Source: Phytopythium helicoides (taxonomy: Eukaryota; Oomycota; Peronosporomycetes; Pythiales; Pythiaceae). From it: DNA of 64,000 bases. This document shows, piece by piece, positions 51,889-62,840 of the stretch. The stretch's first letter is position 1. Each line of letters begins with the position of its first letter. The translations under genes and the position numbers were made by a program. The notes beneath the pieces were generated by a model. That model was not told the DNA's origin. It did not search any database and saw only the letters and a program-made list of their open reading frames with translations. The stretch is taken from the NCBI GenBank assembly GCA_024867545.1, contig JANFNE010000052.1, positions 248,001 to 312,000 of the forward strand, written 5' to 3'.

Positions 51889-52984
51889 ATGCAGAGGGCC
51901 CTACTGACTGCCAGTCTGGTGGCTGCCGCAGTTCATGGAGAGACGCTGTGCTCCACGCCACCAGTGACGTATCCTGGAGCCAAGGAAGAGTACGCTGACC
52001 TGCGATTCGCGCTCGACGCTATCCTCGAGCATGGCGTGGCGACGTGGCTTTCGGACCGCATCGTGAACGGTAATGCGACCGAGACGGTCGAGCAGCTGGT
52101 GGCCGACTGTGACGAGGACTCGCGACTCGCGGTCGTGCTGTATGCGCTGCCCAACAAGGACTGCAACGCGGGCTACTCGAACGGCAATGGCACGGTCAAT
52201 ACCGGCGAGGATTATGCCGAGTTCGTGCAGGGCATCGCCGACATCATTGGGGATCGCAAAGTACTCTACGTGGTCGAGCCAGACGCTGTGGGCCTCATCG
52301 TCGACGGCGGCTGTGCCATCGAGTACGGGTACCAGAGCAACCTCACTGCGGCTGTCGAGATCCTGTCAAGCACCAACCCGAACGCCGAAATCTACATGGA
52401 CGTCGGGTACTGGACGCTGTCGAGCAGCGAGTCGGCCGCGGCCGTCGCGGCTGTTGTCAAGGAGATCATCGGCAACTCGACGGTCAAGGGCATCACGCTC
52501 AACACGTCGAACTATCGCCCCACCAGCGAGCTTGTGCCGCTGTGCGAGAACTTCCAGCGCGCCATGAACTCGACCTGAAGTGCACTGTATTATTGACACG
52601 TCGCGCAACTTTGACGGCTACTTCAACAGCACGGAGCTGGCGACCACGACCGAGTGGTGCAACTCGAAGGTCGGAGGTGTCGGCGTCCCGCCGACCTCGG
52701 ACACAGGCTACGACAGCATCGACTACTTTCTGTACATCAAACCACCCGGCGAGAGCGACGGGTACTGCACCAGCCAGTCGGACGACGCCATGCGCGGGCC
52801 ACAGGCGGGCGAGTTCTACTACGACCACTTCCTCAAGCTGTGGAACCACGGGTACTTCACTACCGCGGACGACTTCATCAGGATCTACGACCCGAGCGAG
52901 GTCGTCAGCGCCGCGTCCGAGCCCAGCACGGGCCGGTTCGTCGCGCTCGCACTGCTGGGCTTCACCATCGCGTCTCTCTTCTAG
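51889..52984 (+). CDS. Secreted family 6 glycoside hydrolase (cellulase/cellobiohydrolase), paralogue 1, GPI-like C-terminus
   Basis: Signal peptide MQRALLTASLVAAAVHGE, then a GH6 catalytic domain: VVLYALPNKDC and VLYVVEPDAVGLIVD (the two conserved catalytic-region aspartates), YMDVGYWTL, LNTSNYRPTSEL, HCIIDTSRNFDG and LYIKPPGESDGYC. GH6 enzymes cut beta-1,4-glucan with inversion. The C-terminus is GRFVALALLGFTIASLF after a small-residue region, typical of a GPI-attachment signal, so the enzyme may sit on the outer membrane surface. The frame breaks at 52572-52579 as if one C had been inserted, and removing it restores the family segment. About 364 residues. A carbohydrate-binding module is absent. 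Confidence 0.88.
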
Positions 52985-53554
52985 AGCTGATCGTTGCGGA
53001 ACCCCATCCTGAGCAGTACACTATCATCAACCAGTTAAGTTCGTTCTCCTCCATTCGATTGTGATCACTGGACATCGTCGTTAGCTTCACGGCCACCAGT
53101 CTCCAAGCCACCGAATTTCGTCGGGGCAACTACTGTAAAGATCCAAGCGCTACGCTGCTGTAGCCAGCTGCAAACGGTCGACAGCCGCACGAGTTGAAGC
53201 GTCCGCCGTCCCGCCGCAGGATCGGGCTGGCCACTTGGCGTTTGTATGCGCGAGTCACGCGTGGCGAAAGCTGAAGCCATGCTCCTCGCGATCATACAAA
53301 TCCCAAGTCTCATCGGATTGACAGCCATCTGTTGTGCAAGCAGACTCATCTGACTTGGCGTTTGTATGCGGACACCGCTACGTAACTGCCGCTGCCCATC
53401 TCCCTGTCCACTGGACCGACTTCTACGGCGGGGTGGACGAGAAGCCAGTTGCGCCGAGTGTGTCAATGGTGCCAATGCGCCACTAGCCAAGTCGCGCTCG
53501 AGCTCACGAACCGCGTTCGTACTCCTCTACTCGTCGCTCCGCTTCTCCGCCGCC
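52985..53554. other. Intergenic region with a short direct repeat
   Basis: GACTTGGCGTTTGTATGCG-type sequence occurs twice (about 53232-53250 and 53351-53369). No gene is supported. Confidence 0.5.
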
Positions 53555-54352
53555 ATGTTCACCCGCCTCGCCATCTCCGCGGCCGTCGCCCTGGCTGTGA
53601 TCGCCCATTCGGCGGCTGTCAAGCCGACGGATCGCTCGCGGGCTCGCTCGCTGGATCTCTCGACGGCAGTGTGGGCGCAGATGCCGACGTGTACGTGCCG
53701 TCGAGCGAGGACATTGTGTTCCCAGTGACGGCCGACGAGGCGATCCTGGAGGTCAAGGACGCCGCCGCGACCACGACCACGACCACCACGACTACCACGA
53801 CCACCACCGCGCACACGACCGACTGCGACCCGCAGTTCCCTGCAGAGGACACGCCGGCAGGTGACGCCGGCACCGACGGAGGCTGCAGAGGAGACGGAGG
53901 CGCCGACTGCGACGCCTGCTGCTACCGTGGCGGCGGACGAGACCGAGGCGCCTACGGCCACGCCTGCTGCCACCCCCGCTGCTACCACAGCGGTTGACGA
54001 TCTGTCTGTAGAGGCGCCGGCGTCGATCACGACTACTGACAGCTACGAAGCTATTGACAACTCGACGGCGCTCGAGGTCGTGTCCACGACGTCGGAGAGC
54101 GCCTCGGGGTCGGCCGGCGAGGAGACCCAAAGTGCCACCACCCAGAGCGCGGGCGACGCCACGAGCGGCGTGGGCAGTTCAGCCACCATCATCGGCGTCA
54201 TCGCTGTCGTCGCCGTCGCCGTGGTCGGTGCCGCCGTCGCTCGCAAGCGGCGGAGCCGCAACCGCCACAACACGCTTACGACGCCGTCCGACGCGTCGGC
54301 CGAGCCAATGGAGCTCAAGCCAACGCCCGCCAACCGCAACACGATCCTGTAA
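53555..54352 (+). CDS. Ser/Thr-rich single-pass membrane protein, GH6-neighbour type
   Basis: Signal peptide MFTRLAISAAVALAVIAHSA, then a region with DADVYVPSSEDIVFPVTADE, a run of about 13 threonines, repeats of TEAPTATPAAT, a Ser/Thr stalk, a transmembrane helix (ATIIGVIAVVAVAVVGAAVA) and a short basic cytoplasmic tail ending NRNTIL. About 265 residues after joining. The frame changes near 53617-53633 (one base missing or two extra) and 53858-53862 (one extra). The stalk-helix-tail arrangement resembles that of the GH6 paralogue at 55250 (GH6-2) and of the protein at 57406, but no catalytic domain is present. Likely a heavily O-glycosylated cell-surface protein. Confidence 0.7.
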
Positions 54353-55249
54353 GCGACAGGCGACGCCTATCTGTGTGCGTGCGTGCGTGAGGAAGCAGCT
54401 CGCTCGGGATTCTATGTGAGCCGCCGCCCGTGCAGTCGAGTGATGGAATATATGCATTAGGCGGCCGCCAGTCCTGCGGCCCCGTTCGTTTCGCAGCTTC
54501 CGTTCGCCTTTCGCCTCGTTGAGACTCCAGTCGACGATTGTTGAGCGTCGCCAAGCAGGCGGCGGACCGCGTGGCGCGAGCATTCGACGCTGGGGCTCCA
54601 GTGAGCAATGCTGCGTGACTGGAGCGGAGCTCCTTGGCCGCACACCTCACCAGCTGGTTCAGCAGAGTGGGCACGAATGATTGAGAACTAATTACAATTG
54701 TGTGCCAGTCGCAGTGTATTAGCCAATCGAAGTGCGTTATTTGCTTTTGTTGACCAATCAGATATGTTCTTGCGACAGACTATGATTGGCCAAAACATCA
54801 CATGAAATCAACGCGAGTATATCTATTTTGAAAGCACTTTATCATACATTTTGTGACTGAATGGTCATCAAATAATGGATACATATCATAAAATACAACA
54901 CGGGAAGTAATGTAAAGAAGGGTCACGCGCTGAGCCATCTGGCGCCGTCCGTCAGTCTTGTTCGCGTCCTGGGTGACTGGCTGAAACGGCTGGATAGTCA
55001 GCGTAGCTATTCGGTTCCGTCTGAGGCGCATTAGTGAGTTGCAGGTATCGAAGCCCATCGCTGACCGGTGTCCGTAGAGTACTGTAGCTCCAATCCAATA
55101 CACTCTGCAGATCGACGTGGGCCTCTCTCTCCGTTCTTGTCCCCGCGTCCCACCGCCTCGCCATCTCTCCATTCGCACTTCTGCGCTCGCCCTGCTCGCC
55201 GCTCCCCCGCCCCCCTTGCTGCCAAAGTATCAGCTCGAAGGCTCTCAAC
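54353..55249. other. Intergenic region
   Basis: Contains several CCAAT/ATTGG boxes at about 54720-54790. The promoter of the next gene is at its right end. No gene is supported. Confidence 0.5.
55165..55183 (+). promoter_or_regulatory. Inr/FPR-like core promoter of GH6 paralogue 2
   Basis: TCTCCATTCGCACTTCTGC, about 65 nt before the ATG at 55250. Confidence 0.5.
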
Positions 55250-56860
55250 ATGCTGCGGTTCCTGCAGACACTCTCGGCGGTCGCCCTCGTGGCCATGCAG
55301 GCCGTGCACGCCGGCGACACGCTGTGCTCCGTCGCACCGCTTAACTACGCCTCGGCCAAGACGACATACCCGGCCTCGGCCTTCGCGCTCGAGGCACTCG
55401 AGAAGTTCGGCGTCTCGACGTGGTACTCGGACCGAGTGGAAAACGGCGACTACGCGTCTACGGCGAGTGAGCTGGTGGCCTCGTGCGGAGAAGACACGCG
55501 CCTCAGCGTCGTTATCTACGGCATCCCCAACAAGGACTGCGCCGCTGGCGAGTCGGCCACTGGTTCGACTGTCACGACAACGGCCGAGTACCAGACCTTC
55601 CTTCAGACGCTCATTGACACCGTCGGATCTCGCAAGGTGCTCTACATCCTCGAGCCCGATGCTATCGGTCTGCTCGCCGACTCGACCAGCTGCGGGCAGT
55701 CAGCTGGTTATCTCGAGAACCTCAAGATCGCCATCACAATGCTCTCGGCCAACGAGAACGCACAGATCTACCTTGACGTTGGCTACTGGACTCTCGAGTA
55801 CACTTCCACGGCCACTACGGTCGCTGGCATCGTCAAGGAGCTCCTGGCCACGAGCTCCAACAAGGTCAAGGGTATCTCGCTCAACACTTCCAACTACCAG
55901 TCGACCAGCCTGCTCGCTACGCTGTGCAGCAACTTCCAGAGCGCCATCGGCTCGACGGATCTGCACTGCATCTTTGACACCTCACGCAACTACAACGGTG
56001 CACCGTCCTCGGACGAGTGGTGCAACGTCCAATCTGCCGGCATCGGTGCGGTCCCCACGAGCGACACGGGCATGGACAACGTCGACTACCTCCTGTGGGT
56101 CAAGCCGCCTGGAGACAGTGACGGAACGTGCGCTGGCCGCACATCGGATGCTATGACTGGTCCTGCTGCCGGCGTCTACTCGGATGACATCTTCAAGACG
56201 CACTGGAACCAGGGCATTCTGGTCAAGGAGCTGGGCTTCAACGTGATCGATGGAACCATCTACCCCACGTCGTCTTCTACCTCCGAGTCGACTGGTGCCT
56301 CATCGGCTGCATCCGCATCCTCGGCTGCTTCAACTCCGACACCGACACCGACTCCTACTCCGTCAGTTTCCTCCTCGGCTTCAAGCGGCTCGACCTCAGT
56401 CGACCAGCAGAAGCAAGATTCGGTCATCACGGCGTCTTCGGGAAGCTCCAACGCCACTGCTACTATCTCTCCCGTGCAGCAGGAGTCGTCCGTTGACGGT
56501 GACGCCGACTCGACTGATTTCACCCTTGGTAGCGTTGATGCTGCTGACGGAACTACGACCTCGGAGACTCCAGCTCCGACCTCCACGCCGGAATCAGCAT
56601 ACCAGTCAGACTCTTCTTCAGGAACTCAGGAGGCCAACACACAGGCCGACGGCGGCAGCGGAACGACTGTCGGCATCATTGTCGTCGTTGCCCTGGTCGC
56701 TGCGGTCGTTGTGGCAATTGGTGCAATCATCGGCGTGCGTGCTCGCCAGCGCAAGATGCTGGACGAGGCCAAAACACCCACGGAGCCGTACCCGACGGCC
56801 GAGTTCAGCTCGCAGCAGCTCGCGTCGACGCGCGACTCCAACATTCTGTCTGTGCTGTAA
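55250..56860 (+). CDS. Membrane-anchored family 6 glycoside hydrolase (cellulase), paralogue 2
   Basis: An intact 536-residue frame. Signal peptide (residues 1-22, MLRFLQTLSAVALVAMQAVH). GH6 domain about 25-330, with VVIYGIPNKDC (D96), YILEPDAIGLLAD (D137), IYLDVGYWTL, LNTSNYQSTS, HCIFDTSRNYNG and WVKPPGDSDGTC. It is followed by a Ser/Thr/Pro stalk of about 150 residues with a TPTPTPTP run, a transmembrane helix near 478-502 (VGIIVVVALVAAVVVAIGAI) and a cytoplasmic tail starting RARQRK and ending ILSVL. It should hydrolyse beta-1,4-glucan while tethered to the plasma membrane. Possible roles are its own cellulose-containing wall or plant wall attack. The type I membrane form is unusual for GH6. 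Confidence 0.93.
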   Translation: MLRFLQTLSAVALVAMQAVHAGDTLCSVAPLNYASAKTTYPASAFALEALEKFGVSTWYSDRVENGDYASTASELVASCGEDTRLSVVIYGIPNKDCAAGESATGSTVTTTAEYQTFLQTLIDTVGSRKVLYILEPDAIGLLADSTSCGQSAGYLENLKIAITMLSANENAQIYLDVGYWTLEYTSTATTVAGIVKELLATSSNKVKGISLNTSNYQSTSLLATLCSNFQSAIGSTDLHCIFDTSRNYNGAPSSDEWCNVQSAGIGAVPTSDTGMDNVDYLLWVKPPGDSDGTCAGRTSDAMTGPAAGVYSDDIFKTHWNQGILVKELGFNVIDGTIYPTSSSTSESTGASSAASASSAASTPTPTPTPTPSVSSSASSGSTSVDQQKQDSVITASSGSSNATATISPVQQESSVDGDADSTDFTLGSVDAADGTTTSETPAPTSTPESAYQSDSSSGTQEANTQADGGSGTTVGIIVVVALVAAVVVAIGAIIGVRARQRKMLDEAKTPTEPYPTAEFSSQQLASTRDSNILSVL

Positions 56861-57405
56861 GAAGTCGCTCTCCGTCTCAATGTCTAAGTATGGTTGCGTC
56901 GTGTAGGGTAGTTTGTCGTTGCTGTGTTGATCGAATTGGTGCTAATCTACCAACCGCTTCTCACCTACGCTTTCTTTGTGTGCACGCTGATGCTGCTGCG
57001 TTGTGTGTTGCTTTGTGAGTTCTATCCTCCATGATCGCGAAAGAATGGCATGGATACGTGGCTACCCATGTGGATCAGAGCAACACATGTAACACTTCGG
57101 GTTTTGCGTTCTCGAGTATTTGATCCATTTGCAAACATGCATCCAGAAGCAGGGGGCACAGAGATGACCGCATGTTGGCGCTGTATCCAGCCATCCCGTT
57201 GGTCTCACACTGAACAAGGCAAGTGGGTTCGTTCGCTTGCTGCATATGGGCGACAACAACCGTGCACTGATTGCCAGCCGGCGTATCACAGCAGGCTGGA
57301 GGCCGCCCATTCGTGCCCCGACCAAACGACAAGCGGCTCCGTCGCGTCGACGCTTGCCATACACGGCGGCTTCAATTCTCATCGGCGTGCGTCACGCCCG
57401 CATCA
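56861..57405. other. Intergenic region, nothing seen
   Basis: No feature is supported. Confidence 0.5.
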
Positions 57406-58167
57406 ATGAGCGCCACGTGCAGGAGGTTGTCGCCTCCGCCGTGGATTGGTTGCGTACTGCTCGTTCTAGCGGCCATCATCGCGCTGGTCGACGCTGACAA
57501 TTGGGACAAGAACAGTTTCTACTCCAGCGATGCGAGTACCACCACAAGTGGAATCGGTAGCGATGCCAGCGACACGATTGAGATCCCTAGCGACGCGTCC
57601 GAGTCTGGCGACGGCAGTGCTTCCAGTTACATGGTGACCATCCAGTTCATCTACAGCCACATACCTCCTGACGCGCTCAACGAACTCGTTCGCGAGGCGC
57701 ATGAAGCGCAGCAAGTACAAGCGGAGGACGACTCGATAGCTGGATCCAGCTTGTCTTCATCAGGCTCAAACGACGTCGAATCGGGCATACCGTCAGCGTC
57801 TTCATCTTCTTCTCGGGATGGATCAAGTATAGTGTTCCCTCCGGAGCCAACCTTGCCAACTCCAGCACCTTCGCCAGCACCAACACCAACTCCTACGACA
57901 ACAGCAGATGCGGGCTCAACTGACGCGTTCAAGGTCCGCGTGATCGTCATCGGCGTCGTGGTTACCCTCGTTGTGCTCGCCATGGTTGGGTGCGTGCTCG
58001 CAGCGTGGATTCGCAACCCCGGACGCCGTCGCCGCTCGACATCAGCATCCATCGAGTCGCTGGTGATGTCGCCGCTGGACCGCAGCTCGTCCGGGATCCT
58101 CGGCCCCTCTAGCATCTCCAGCAACGTCACAACTCCCCACACTACTTCGTCTATGATACCACTTTAA
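57406..58167 (+). CDS. Ser/Thr-rich single-pass membrane protein
   Basis: 253 residues, one intact frame, ATG at 57406 (MSATCRRLSPPPWIG). The N-terminal hydrophobic segment WIGCVLLVLAAIIALVDA acts as a signal peptide or anchor. A Ser/Asp-rich ectodomain holds a short ordered-looking block (SYMVTIQFIYSHIPPDAL...ELVREAHEAQQVQ). A Pro/Ala/Thr stalk (PTPAPSPAPTPTPTTT), a transmembrane helix (VIVIGVVVTLVVLAMVGCVL) and a basic Ser-rich tail follow. The layout parallels the membrane-anchored GH6 and the protein at 53555, without a recognisable enzyme domain. The family is not recognised. Confidence 0.75.
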   Translation: MSATCRRLSPPPWIGCVLLVLAAIIALVDADNWDKNSFYSSDASTTTSGIGSDASDTIEIPSDASESGDGSASSYMVTIQFIYSHIPPDALNELVREAHEAQQVQAEDDSIAGSSLSSSGSNDVESGIPSASSSSSRDGSSIVFPPEPTLPTPAPSPAPTPTPTTTADAGSTDAFKVRVIVIGVVVTLVVLAMVGCVLAAWIRNPGRRRRSTSASIESLVMSPLDRSSSGILGPSSISSNVTTPHTTSSMIPL

Positions 58168-58878
58168 CTTAATCCATCCATGAGCAAGCAACCTGAGGCA
58201 AAGCCATGCTAGTCATGCCATCACTTGGCGCTATGAGACCAGAAAGGGTCCTTGTAGGCTGCTGGTGGCGCCTCCACGAGCCAAAAGACCCGGAGGAATC
58301 TCACGACAGCCAGTGACAGCACGCACTTCGTTCGTGAATTCACTAAAAGATTCGGCGAGCTTGTCTCGAGTGGCGTGTGCGTGGCGGTAAGAGCTCGGTG
58401 GAGCAATGCGTCAACGCTGAAAGGCGAGCGGCTCATGACATCACCAGGCGCGCACGAAGTGAACGCGTCGCAAAAATGGCCTTGTCACATGCATGCATGC
58501 AGACCTTTAATTTGATGATCCATTTACAAAGGTACTTTTTGAGGTTGTTATATAGTATTGAATCAAATCTTCAGTATTTATAATTATATTGTACGTTATT
58601 ACGAAGGTTTGTTGCTTGGCGTGCATTCGCGCCGCGACGTCACCACTTGCCGTCGTCCTGCACCACGCACCAAAGACGCACGAGGCTCCCACTTGTCTTT
58701 GCGACTCTGAGATTGGTGCATCTTGTCGCGGTTGATTGCTACGCACGCAGCTCCGCTCACCACGACTGCAGTGCAGTGCGACTACTGTGGAGATCCCGGT
58801 GACATCGTGGTCGCCTCTCGATGTCATTCTCCAACTTTCCTCGCTGAGACCAATCTTCCCCAAGTCCCAATCCAAGCC
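58168..58878. other. Intergenic region
   Basis: AT-rich around 58500-58600. No gene. The promoter of paralogue G lies at 58824-58840. Confidence 0.5.
58824..58840 (+). promoter_or_regulatory. Inr/FPR core promoter of paralogue G
   Basis: TCATTCTCCAACTTTCC, about 40 nt before the ATG, a good match to the oomycete Inr plus FPR. Confidence 0.7.
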
Positions 58879-59873
58879 ATGGGCGTCCCGTCGACCTTCC
58901 AGGCCTACCAGTATGAGAGCTACGGCCCTGCCGAGCAGCAGCTCCGCCTGCGTTCCAACGTGCAGCAGCGTCCGCTGCAGCCCCACCAGCTCCGCGTTAA
59001 GGTTCGCAGTGCTGCGCTCAACCCGGCAGACCACATGGTGCTCGAGCAGTTCGGACTTGCCATCCTGGACGGCGCCAAGCCATCGAAGGACCAGCCGTTC
59101 GGCATGGGCTTTGATTTCTCCGGCACCGTCGTCGAAGCCGGCGCTGAAGCCTCCAAGTTCAAGGTTGGGGACGACGTGTACGCGATGACGCCGTTCGACC
59201 AGTTCGGCACCTTCGCCGAGTACATTGTGGTTGACGAGCAGTTCGTGGCATCCAAAGCCCGAGAACGTGACGTTCGAGCAGGCCGGCGAGCGTGCCGTAC
59301 GCTGCACTCACGAGCTACCAGGCGCTTCTGGAGCACGCCAAGCTCCAGCGTGGTGAGAATGTGCTCGTTCTAGGCGGCACCACCTCGACGGGCATCTTTG
59401 CTGTCGAGATCGCGCATGCGCTCGGTGCGCACGTGACTGCGACTGCGCGCAAGTGCGAAGACGTGCTGTTCCTCAAGTCGCTTGGCGCTGACCGCGTGAT
59501 CCAGAACCCCAAGAACTGGGTTGACGCCGTCGAGGACCACTCGTTCGACGTCGTGTACGACTGCGGCGTGGATCGCCGCGCGTGGAACCGCGATGCGCAG
59601 CGCGTGCTCAAGTCCGAGACCGGCCGCTTTGTGACGCTCAACCCAATGCAGAACCCCAAGACCGAATGCGCCAACGGCCCCAAGTGCCTCGGCGAGATCC
59701 GCGTTCGCCCGAGTGCGGAGCAGATCCAGGAGCTGTCTCGCCTGCTGGAGCGCGGCGCTCTGACCACCCACATCGACTCGGTCTTCCCTTTCGAGCAGCT
59801 GCCGGCGGCCCTCGACAAGCTCAAGTCCAAGAACGTGCGCGGCAAGATCGTGCTGCAGGTGGCGTCCGCCTAG
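58879..59873 (+). CDS. Zinc-free MDR oxidoreductase, quinone-oxidoreductase type (paralogue G), two frame changes
   Basis: Starts MGVPSTFQAYQYESYG. The GroES-like half has NPADHMVLEQFG and GFDFSGTVVEAGA. The Rossmann motif is LVLGGTTSTGIFAVEIAH, then GADRVIQNPKNWVDAVEDH, YDCGVDRRAWN and GKIVLQVASA at the end. It is the most divergent paralogue: IQNPKNW replaces the usual IDYTKEKW. The frame changes at 59254-59257 (AAA in TCCAAAGCCC) and 59281-59288 (GGCCGGCGAG), each as one extra base; removing them restores KPENVTFEQA and VPYAALTSYQALLEHAKL. So the gene is probably intact, with base errors. Substrate unknown. Confidence 0.82.
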
Positions 59874-61238
59874 GCTTTCGCGTAGGGCTCCACTGGAGCA
59901 TAGGCGGCGCTCGTCGAGTGTCGTGAGGTGTACTTTTACTTGAATCCGCCAACTCCTAATCATATACTCCTTGCATCTCCACCATTCGTGTCAATCGTGC
60001 AGCACTTGACCACGTTGAAGTGGTCCTAGACTAGCGTGCCACACTCTATCTATGCATCCAGTCCTAGTGTTGTGCGATCGTCATGGAGTCCACGTCTCAC
60101 CCGCACCGGAGCCGCAGTAATGCCCATTTTCGCGAGCGTTGCACGCCGTCAAGTCGAATGCCACGCTGACAAGCACCGCTCACCGTTCGCAGGAGAAGCG
60201 CATGGTTCCTTCTCCTCAACATCCCATGAGGCCGCGACCGCCCGACAGTAGAAGAAACGCTCGTTCCAAGGAACCAGGCGGCACGCGCTCCAAAGGATGG
60301 CACCGCCGCCGCGTCGGCGAGTACTACTGGCCGCCTGCAAAGCCTCGTGGCCATGCGGACGGCGCCACGGATGTGCAGCGATTGTTGACAATCCTAATGC
60401 ATGCTCGCCACAACCGCGCGGCAGGTGGAGGGAGTGGCTTCTCTGCGCCAATCGGATCGCAATGATCGGCTGCGAGAGTAGGACAGCCACTACTCGACGC
60501 GTCAAGCCTGACGCACGGACACATCAGGCGGCTTGGAGCGAGGGAGGAGAACAGCGAAAACCGCCCAGAGCGCCATGGCGCCACCGCCATCTGTCACTCC
60601 TTCAGCCTGTCATGGTCGATCATATCGTAGCGAGGCCTCGAGGAGCCATAGGACGCGGCCAGCCGGTGTCCTGAGGACGCTGCATTCCACTCAATCCTCT
60701 CGCGGCCCTGTCGCCCTGTACGGTAGTCAGCACCGAGCGGCAAAACCGCCGCGCTGACTAGTGGGGCCGCCTAGTGAATCCCCACCACTGGCTCCCAGCT
60801 CCGCCGTGCATCTGCATGAGGCCATGGAGCTCCACACATTTAACATGGAAAAAGAGCGAGGGAGGCTCGCCACCTTGGTGACCTGATGCGAGCGCGTGTG
60901 TCCGCCTGTGCGCCGCGTACTGTCACTACGAGCGGGTCGGAAGGCGCCGGCGTGCGTCTGTGGGCGATCAGAAAAGCGGATGTGCCAGCTGTTTTCGGCG
61001 CGAGAGTTGAAGCGGACAGTCAAAAACCGGTGCTGAAATCTTGTGCTGACTTCCGCCACTTGGCGCGGGGGAACCCGCGGCGAACAAGACGCGCGAAACG
61101 CCCGTGTCAAAGAGCTACAACGGCCGCAACCACCAGCTCCGGAGCCCGGAGCAGCCTGCTCTGACGTCCTCACTCTCCAATTCCCCCCCTCCAGAGCACT
61201 TGGCCAGCTCTCCACCGCCTCACAGACCGACTGGAGCC
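59874..61238. other. Intergenic region, no gene seen
   Basis: GC-rich, with mutually overlapping frames on both strands and no family resemblance. The promoter of GH6 paralogue 3 lies near its right end. Confidence 0.5.
61168..61187 (+). promoter_or_regulatory. Inr/FPR core promoter of GH6 paralogue 3
   Basis: TCCTCACTCTCCAATTCCCC, about 52 nt before the ATG at 61239. Confidence 0.65.
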
Positions 61239-62615
61239 ATGGCTGCTTCCATCCTGCGCGTGGCCGCGGCCGCTGCGGCGCTCTTCGTCGGCACGGTCTC
61301 AGCTGAGGAGCTCTGCTCGCTGCCCCCGGACTCGTACACGGCCGCCAAGACCACGTACCCCGGACTCGCAGGCCGCGATCGACGTCATGTCCAACTACTC
61401 GATCGCGACATGGTACTCAGGACCGCACCGAGTCGGCCACCATGGTGTCGACAATCCAGACCATGGTCGACACGTGCGCCGAGGACACGCGCTTGACCAT
61501 CGTCGTCTACGGACTGCCCAACAAGGACTGCTCGGCCGGCTACTCGAGCAGCGGATGGGTCTCCAGCACGGACGACTACAAGAGCTTCCTCACCAAGCTC
61601 ACGGACGTCGTCGGCGACCGAAAGGTGCTCTACGTCGTCGAGCCCGACGCTGTCGGTCTGCTCGCTGAGAGCGGCGGCTGCGGCTCCAGCAACAACTACC
61701 TCGCCAACCTCCAGGTCGCTGTCGAGTACCTGTCCAAGAACGCCAACGCCGACTTGTACATGGACGTCGGCTACTGGATGCTGTCCGACTCGCAGGTCTC
61801 GAGCGTCGTGTCCGTCGTCAAACAGCTCGTGGCCAGCGGCAAGCTCAAGGGCATTGCGCTCAACACGTCCAACTACCGCTCGACGTCCGAGATCTCGACG
61901 CTCTGCTCGACCTTCCAGACCAGCTACGGATCGACCGGACCTGACGTGCATCATCGACACCTCGCGCAACTACGTGGCGCCGACGACCACCGACTGGTGC
62001 AACGTGCTCACGGCGGGCATCGGCAAGCCGCCGCAGTCCGAGACGGGCGTCTCCAACCTCGACTACTTCATCTGGATCAAGCCCGCTGGCGAGAGCGACG
62101 GCGAGTGCAACGGCGGTCCGGCGGCCGGCTCCTTCTTCGGCGATGGCTTCGAGAAGCTGTGGAACCAGGGCTACTTCGTCGCTGAGGGCGGCTACTCGAC
62201 AATCGACGCCAGTGGCAGCGGCTCCACAACCACCAAGGCTCCGTCGTCCACCACTGCCGCCCCGACCTCCACCACTGCCACCCCGTCCGCCACCACTTCC
62301 GCTCCGGAGACCGACGCCCCTGGCACCGTCACGCCGGCTCAGGGCAGCGAGTCAGACGCCTACGACTCGAGCGTCCAAGACGATGCCGACACTAGCGACG
62401 AAGGTTCGGATGAGGATGACTCCACCACCGCTCCTGTCTCGACGACCGCTGCTCCAGTTGCTACGACGGCGGCTCCGGTCTCAACTACCGCTGCTCCGGT
62501 CTCAACTACCGCTGCTCCGGTTGCTACGACGGCCGCGCCGGCAGCTACGACGGCTGCCCCGACGTCCAACAACTCGCAGTGCAAGCCCAAGATGCGCCGC
62601 ACGCGCCGCAGTTAG
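61239..62615 (+). CDS. Secreted family 6 glycoside hydrolase (cellulase), paralogue 3, Thr-rich tail, three frame changes
   Basis: Signal peptide MAASILRVAAAAAALFVGTV, then GH6 motifs: IVVYGLPNKDC, VLYVVEPDAVGLLAE, LYMDVGYWML, LNTSNYRSTSEI, CIIDTSRNYVA and IWIKPAGESDGEC. The catalytic aspartates are present. A Thr/Ala/Pro tail contains tandem TTAAPV units (21-bp repeat at about 62440-62560) and ends in a basic NNSQCKPKMRRTRRS. The frame steps 0, 1, 2, 0 with single extra bases at about 61358-61363, 61420-61421 and 61935-61939; removing them restores a continuous protein of about 458 residues. No transmembrane helix or GPI signal is seen, so it should be released or held by glycans or charge. 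Confidence 0.85.
62430..62565 (+). repeat. Minisatellite coding for TTAAPV/S units
   Basis: About six tandem 21-bp units (ACGACSGCTGCTCCGGTY-like), with near-identical neighbours, inside the Thr-rich tail of GH6 paralogue 3. Confidence 0.8.
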
Positions 62616-62840
62616 GCGGTTGATATCTGTCTGTGACGTTGTGAAGTGCAAGGATAGAGCCGATGATCGGCATAGCGTCGGTCTTCACGCGCCCGTATTC
62701 GCATCTGCGTGTTTCTTTAAGGCCATCGTGAATGATGTGTAAGGCCCGTAATGCATCATTGTCTCGTTCATACATTGTCTCGTTCACATTGTCTCGTTCA
62801 CATAGCGCTTTGATTCCATTTCAACACATCAACAACTACT

